Origin: Anas platyrhynchos
Lineage: Eukaryota; Chordata; Aves; Anseriformes; Anatidae
Length of the DNA stretch: 64,000 nt
Direction of reading: 5' to 3'
NCBI RefSeq assembly: GCF_047663525.1
Contig: NC_092591.1
Location: forward strand, 33,699,001 to 33,763,000
The notes beneath the pieces are model-generated. The model was given only the letters and a program-made list of their open reading frames with translations. It was not told the DNA's origin and made no database searches. Of this stretch, positions 58,185-64,000 are shown one piece after another (the stretch's first letter is position 1; each line of letters begins with the position of its first letter). The position numbers were made by a program, and so were the translations under genes.

Positions 58185-60190
58185 TGGGCCCCTGTGGTTT
58201 CTCGGCTCCTCTGCCCTGGGACAGATTAACTGCTGTGGTTGCAGAGATGCCACAAGTCTGCAAACGTCAGTCTGCAGGACAAGCTGCGGATTTCAGTTCA
58301 AAACCTGCCATTGCACGAGGATATGGTCACCCTGACACGTGGCCAACCTCATTTCCAAAGCTTATTTTCCTCTCCCAATGGTCTCCCTGTTCATTTATCC
58401 CCTCTTCCTTTTGCTCTTTTACTCCTCATTATTTCTTTGTTCCTTGGGTCTCTGCCTCTTCTCCCATCCCACTCTTTCTTTTACTTTTCAGTCACAGTCT
58501 TTGACAGCTGTTTCCACGGGAGGATTCATAAAGCCCGTGTTTTGCAGTGCATTTGCCCTCTTGGATGCCCTGCAAGGTAAGAAACTCAGAGACAGCAAGG
58601 CCAAGCGAGGCACTGAAACGCCTGCGGCCAGTCAATGTCAAGTCAGGAGGAGAATTCAGATCTGCAGGCTCTGAGTTACCTGCAGCAAACCCCAAGCAAA
58701 GCTTTTCAAAAATTTATTTTCACCAGTCACTTTCTTTTCTCTCTCTACCCTTATCTTCCTGTTTCGGTTTTCTCATTTCTACTTTCCAATTTTTTCACTG
58801 GGTCTTTCTGGGGTTTTGCCAGGTATCTTTCAGCCCATAATTGGCTTCCATTGCCCCCAGATTAGGTATTTGCAGCACAAATTTCACTGACCACTGACAC
58901 AGCCACAATATATGCCCCTGAGAAGTGCTGAAGACTTTCACCACAGATTAGTGAGACACATGAATAAAGCAAAAAGCATGCCCTTTGCTAACCTTGCCCT
59001 GCCTGGTCTGTGGCAGAGATGCTGCTGCATTTCCAGCTGTAGTTAACCTCATTCAGCTCCACCAGTGTTAGCAGTCGTTGAGAGCCGTAATGTAGATCAG
59101 TGCCCTGTTAGTGCCACTATTTTTAGGACTGTAGGTCAGGTTTGTGGTTATTTCATTCCTACCACTTGCTCAGAGCTGCAAGGGCTGGCGAAGGGGAGAG
59201 GGGCCAGGGAGGGAAAGGTAAAGGTGGTGTTAACCCACCACAGCCCACCCACTGGTAGTTCAGAGGCTCTTCCTGCACAGCTTCCCCATGAGCAGGTGCA
59301 GAGCCTTCAGTAAGCTGTTAGATCAGCCCAGCAGGGTCACATCCAGGAGGTGACCAGTCCTGGCAGAGCCAACTGAGTCCTCCAAAGAGCCAGGGACTGA
59401 CCCAGGAGCTCCTGGGCGTGCCCAGGACCCATCAGGGATCCCTCAGGCTGCCAAACCTCTGTCCCACAAGGGACAAGCCATGCGCTGAGCAAGCTCTGTA
59501 CCATTTCATCACGTGGATGGCAGAGATGGGCATCAACCATGACTCGCAGGGGAACGCAATACAATCGCAATACAGTAACTGTGAAAAAAAGAAAGCGTTG
59601 TAACTCCCTATGGCAAGTAGGTAAGGAACCAAGGGGCTGGCAACAAATGCTTCCTCCCGAGTCAGTTCTGTGTGTATCTATGTGTAATACGAGATTTGTA
59701 AAGTCATATCGGTATGTGTAGAGTATATATAACTGCATACTTCTATGGTGATTTCTTATGGCATTGACTGTTGCACCATGTTAAATATATTTTGTTTTGG
59801 TTTGATGACTCCGTTTTGATGCACTGTGTTTTATTTCAACTCCGGAGATAGAAACATCGCTTTCACGTCGGCAATACCTAGCCAACCTGCTGCGAAGGAT
59901 GGCACCATCAGAAAGGTTTAAATTTGTATGAGTCAATCTTTTTTAATGTAAATACTTTATGTATGATTTATGTGACATTTTCATTCTGACAGCTTGGCAT
60001 TTACTGCAAAAGATAGATAACACATACGATGTGTTAGTTTATCACCTCTAAAAAAGAATAACCAACCCAGACACATGGAAGAATCAGGTTTGGGCTCGGG
60101 GTAATGATTATTGTTGGACTGGAACCAAAATCCTTAACTGGATAAAAGTCAAATTTAGGAAAGAAAAATAAAAATAAAAAAAAAAAATCC
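58185..60190 (+). other. TMEM151B: Probable TMEM151 3' UTR
   Basis: No other gene starts here. The stretch from about 59,685 to 60,010 is AT-rich, U-rich in RNA sense, and contains a Pumilio-type TGTAAATA at 59,947-59,954. Candidate poly(A) signals are AATAAA at 58,963-58,968 and the overlapping pair at 60,167-60,178. The latter would give a UTR of about 2 kb, reasonable for this family. The true end is inferred. Confidence 0.55.
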
Positions 60191-60888
60191 TGACTTAGAT
60201 CCACCCCATAATGACCAAGTCCCGGTCCCCCAGCCAAGAGTCTAGGAAGGAGGAAAGGATCAGACCCAAACTCCAGGCTCAGACTCATCTCTGATTTACT
60301 TTTATTCTGAAGATGGAGTAAATGCAAGTCTTTCATATGGTTCCCTCCCCTTGTCTTCACTCAGACAGAAAGTTTAAACCAGCACATATGGAAGGTTTGA
60401 GAGCTGGAGGAGGCTGAAGCTTGCTTCAAGAAACACAGAGGCTGGAATATTTCAACACTGCTACTGACTGAAGGAGGTGTTAGGGAGGGAGACAAGAAAG
60501 GAGAAATGAAGAGATGGTAGAATAATATAAATTAAAAGAGAACAGAGTTCGGATGCAGCTCAGATAAATCTCAAACACGCAGCAGAACTCAGTTATGGCA
60601 AGCTTGCCCCGGGCAGAGTCAGTGTGCATTTCAGTCTTCTCAAGTAGCTGCTGCAGCCACCTGCAACTTTAAATGCCATGTCCAAGGTCTTGGCATAGCC
60701 AGCTGGGTCCCATATGTATTTCGGGACTGAGTGTTATATTTGGGTCCTCAGAAGTGGCCACGTTAAACAGTGTTATTATCCGACATGAACAAGCTCTAGC
60801 AATCCCATTATTATGATGGGTAGGGCAGAGAATGGAGACAGTTTATGCCAAGTTTAACCTTTGCAGTGTCCTCAAAAGGAAGAAAAGG

Positions 60889-60920
<32 letters not shown>

Positions 60921-63370
60921 TCCTGCAGCTCTCAAGCTGTGTTCTTGTCAGTGTTTGAAAAGCCCAGAGGGTTTCTACTTCCTTGGTCCTTGTGATCTGG
61001 CCCAACCTTGGGGAATTTATTTGAGAAGTATTCCCTGAGCTGCAGAAGTCCCCCCCTTCCCTGCTGGAGCTCCTTCCTTTTACTTGCTGTAGCCACTGGT
61101 GATGATGACTGGAAAGCTGGGAGCAGCTCCCATAGTGACCTGGGCCTGAATAAGCTGATTTCTGCAGATGACCCACTCAGGAAACACCTGAGCAGTCATC
61201 CTGGGACTCCTACCCAGCAGGGCAGGGCTGCTCCTGCCAACCCTCGGACCTCACGTCATTGCCACTCTTGCCAGTGCTGCAGCTTCCTGACGTGATGGAT
61301 CAGTCCCCTAACGATGGAGGGAATGCTGCTGCCCTTTAAATCCTGAGGCAGAGGACAAAGAGGACAGGTCCTCAAACCTGGCAGCTCTGTGGAAACACCT
61401 TGCACAAAACAAGAGGATTTTGTGTCTAATTGCAGACTGTTTTGGCAATGGAGCAGTGGCACAAGCAAGCCACTTTTGCTGACCTTTTAGGTATGGGTGT
61501 TTTGGAGCACTGTCTTACTCTGAAGTGAGAGGGATGGGCCAACTCATCCTTGTCCCAGTGGGTTTCAATAACTAGAAATGGCTGAAAAGCAGAGGAAGGT
61601 GAGGAAATCCAGCAAATCCCACCCTGCCTCCTTGCCTCCCTCTTTCCCTTTCTGCCTTTTTCTTTCTCCCGTGTCTTCAGAAGCCTCTTAGTATGGGGAT
61701 TTCACCTCCTGGTTACTGTGTAGCTCTTAGGCATATTCTCAAGCATGCCTACACTGCCCAGCAAGTCTGGTGAGAGGTGGCAACACACTGTCACAGCAGC
61801 AGAAGTAAGAAAAAGAAGAAAGCACCAAATTATTTGTGAGCCGCTGCGTTTGTCCTTTGCCTGTTCACAGCAGCACTGTCACTGGTGTCACAGCTTGCAG
61901 AACAAAGCCGTGCCACTTAATTCAGCGACACGAACGGCCAGGAGAGTTTATTTTTCTTCAGTTCCTGAAAGCATTTCAGAATCGCCAGTTCCTTTGATTT
62001 CTGCATGGCAATATAGCACTCCTCTGTAAGTTTTCCCACAGCAGTTTGCACTCCAACTGGCAGTGCACGCAGGATCTTGGTCCAATTTTCATATGGCTCT
62101 TCCTGCCTCTCGCTGTTGACATAAAGCCCTTCTCAGACGAGCTGAAGCCAGATCCCCTGCTCGTGAAAATTCCCATTGTTCCTCTGATTCCAGCAAAGCT
62201 TTGCTGTCTTACACCAGCTCAGTGCCTGGCCTGTGTCATGTTGCAAGAAGTTCCCATCTCATGCTCCCTTTGGCAGATAAAAGTTCCCTTTCCCTTCTTC
62301 ATCCCTTTCCCCTTCAGCCTTTGGAAGGGTCATACGCGACATTTGGGTGAAGCACACTGTGCCCATTGAGATCCAGGTGTGGAGGCCAGCCTCCCTCTGC
62401 CACTGCCTCCCCAGATGGTCTTGGTCAAGTCTCCACCGTTGCTGTTGCCTCCTTGCTCCTGGTCGCAACCCAGCACATTCCCTGTGCCCACAGGGCCAAC
62501 GTAGTGCCGTAAGCCTCTAATTGTAAAGCTGCCTGAAACCCTTGGGAGCACAAAGCTGTAGAAAAGCAGCGTTATTGTAATGGCTGGCCACTGTTTTTCT
62601 CACGAGGCAACTAAAAGCTGAAGAAGGAGCTACTTTCTAGAAGGCGCTCTCCATATGAGTAAGTGCCGAACCACGCAGTGCACTTCGACAGATGGGTATA
62701 TACGGATGCACGGGGGAGAGAGCAGCGACAGCGACTGCGTGTGAAGCTTTTAGCAACCACCTGCACAGCACCTCTGAGCCCCAGAGCCGTCACGGTCTCG
62801 GTGAAGGGGATGTCACTGCCTCCCATCCCCGAGAGCACCCAGGCTTGCCGCACGCTCTCCGGGGGCTGATTTGTCAGTGTCTCCTCCTTGCAGAGTGAGG
62901 AACTTGGGAGGGAGTGACATTTTAATTCCAGTCATGAAATCCCCTTGGCCCTGCTCCAATATCCTAGGAATTCCTATCAGAAAGGCAAATGGCTTTGGGG
63001 AAAAAAACATAAAGATCAGAGCCTATGACTCGGGAGGGAAATACACGACCTTGTTGTGCCTCAGTTTCTCTATTCGCCTAGTGGGAATAACACTATTTCC
63101 TCGCACTCCTCTATTTATCTAGGTTTGCAGAGTATTGCGGGAGCCGCTAGGTAAGTGTCGTACGCTGGTTGCTGCTGCGGAGCTGAAAACTGTTGTAGCG
63201 ACATTGCTCCTTATGGTGTCTTTCAACCGAGATCCTCACCATAATTCCTACAGAAAGACGGTGCCAGATATATATATATTTAAATTGCCAGTGACTTTAC
63301 CCACACCATGTCAGTAACTTTGTAAGAGCGGAGATCTCCTTCCTCAGACCTCTCCCTGCTCTTGCTCCAG
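60191..63370. other. Intergenic, no gene recognised
   Basis: Contains an A30 run (60,889-60,918) and mixed-composition sequence. Short frames, for example around 62.6-62.9 kb on either strand, have no recognisable similarity. Confidence 0.5.
60889..60918. repeat. A30 homopolymer
   Basis: A run of 30 A preceded by A/G-rich sequence (aaaaggaagaaaagg). Simple repeat. Confidence 0.95.
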
Positions 63371-63379
63371 CAGAAAGGA

Positions 63380-64000
63380 GGACAAGGGGACGTGGATCCC
63401 GCTGGAGGGACGGGGTTGGGGTGGCCGTGCACCCTGTGGGGCGCAGGCTGGCGAGACCCGGGAGCAGGGGAGGCAGAGGGGTGCTGTGTGGGTGCCTCGG
63501 GGGTCTGGGGATCCCCTCAGAGCCCCGGCTGTGGGGGTGGGCCCCAAGCCCTGCTCCCCTCGAGGGCAGGCGGGTGCGTGAGGGCTCCTGAGGGGCCCGG
63601 GGGGGGAGATCAGCGACCTCCCGCGTCCCCCCGCCCTGAGGCACCCGGGGCTCTGTGTTGGGGCTCGGTGCTCGGGCTCGGAGCCCCCCCTGCCCGCAGC
63701 CCCCCTCGAGGCTCTGCCCGCCCGGGGCCGGGGGCGGCGGCGGGGCGGTGACTTTGTGCTCCGGGGGCCGCTGCTGCATATTCATGAGGTGATGTCAGAG
63801 GGGGAGCCCAGCGCGCCGCGGCCGCCCGGCACCGCCATTTCCTGGCCGAGGAGGCGGCGGCGGCGGAGGGACGGGCCCGGCCCAGGAGGCGCCGAGCGGC
63901 TGCGCGCCGGCAGGGGGAGACCGCCCGGCACCGGCACCCGCAGCCGCTCCGCTCCGCTGCTCGCCGCCGGAAAGAAGTTGGAGATTCCCCGCAGCCTCCC
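63380..64000. promoter_or_regulatory. CpG island at right edge, promoter or 5' UTR of a gene outside the window
   Basis: GC content and CpG density rise sharply from 63.38 kb and stay high to the end. A CRE-like TGATGTCA lies at 63,790-63,797, followed by a YY1-like CCGCCATTT at 63,832-63,840, then a GCGGCGGCGG run near 63,854-63,866. No start codon that opens a convincing frame is seen in the last 200 bases, so this is more likely promoter plus 5' UTR than coding. The order of motifs suggests plus-strand transcription. In mammals the gene beyond RPAP1's 5' side is TYRO3, but nothing here identifies it. Confidence 0.6.

Noticed and set aside
63297..63785. 162-codon minus-strand frame in the right-edge island
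   Set aside because: Pro/Arg-rich island shadow with no splice support or homology.

Overview
This 64-kb window looks like vertebrate nuclear DNA, most probably from a bird. The coding content is split into short exons with GT-AG introns, promoters sit in CpG islands, and the interspersed repeats are CR1 LINEs, one of which ends in tandem ATTCTATG units typical of avian CR1 tails. I could not run a search. Family assignments rest on recognising the proteins, and the exon borders were read by eye from splice sites and reading-frame phase.

Layout. (1) Positions 1 to about 28.6 kb hold the 5' half of RPAP1 on the minus strand. It has a CpG-island promoter with a non-coding first exon near 28.46-28.58 kb, then 15 coding exons from 24.3 kb down to 437, giving 770 complete codons plus two bases. 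The phases of all 15 exons agree. The rest of the gene lies left of the window. (2) About 28.6-40.0 kb is intergenic, holding one CR1 with an open 3' coding frame and several simple repeats. (3) A CpG island at about 40.0-41.25 kb is the promoter and first exon of a TMEM151-family gene on the plus strand. Exon 1 supplies 30 codons. A 15.9-kb intron follows, then a single large exon at 56,754-58,184, for a 506-residue protein. A probable 3' UTR runs to about 60.2 kb. (4) About 60.2-63.35 kb holds no recognisable gene. (5) A third CpG island starts near 63.38 kb and runs off the right edge. It looks like the promoter of another gene outside the window.

RPAP1 and TMEM151 are transcribed divergently about 12 kb apart, each from its own island. 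They have no known joint function: RPAP1 works in RNA polymerase II assembly and Mediator contact, while TMEM151 is a neuronal-type multipass membrane protein of unknown biochemistry. The most interesting points are the position of a TMEM151 gene next to RPAP1, which is not where the two mammalian TMEM151 genes lie; a 13-nt candidate microexon in the TMEM151 intron; and upstream start codons in both genes. I saw no prokaryotic-type systems, tRNA, rRNA or CRISPR. Most long open frames in the GC-rich islands are compositional shadows.
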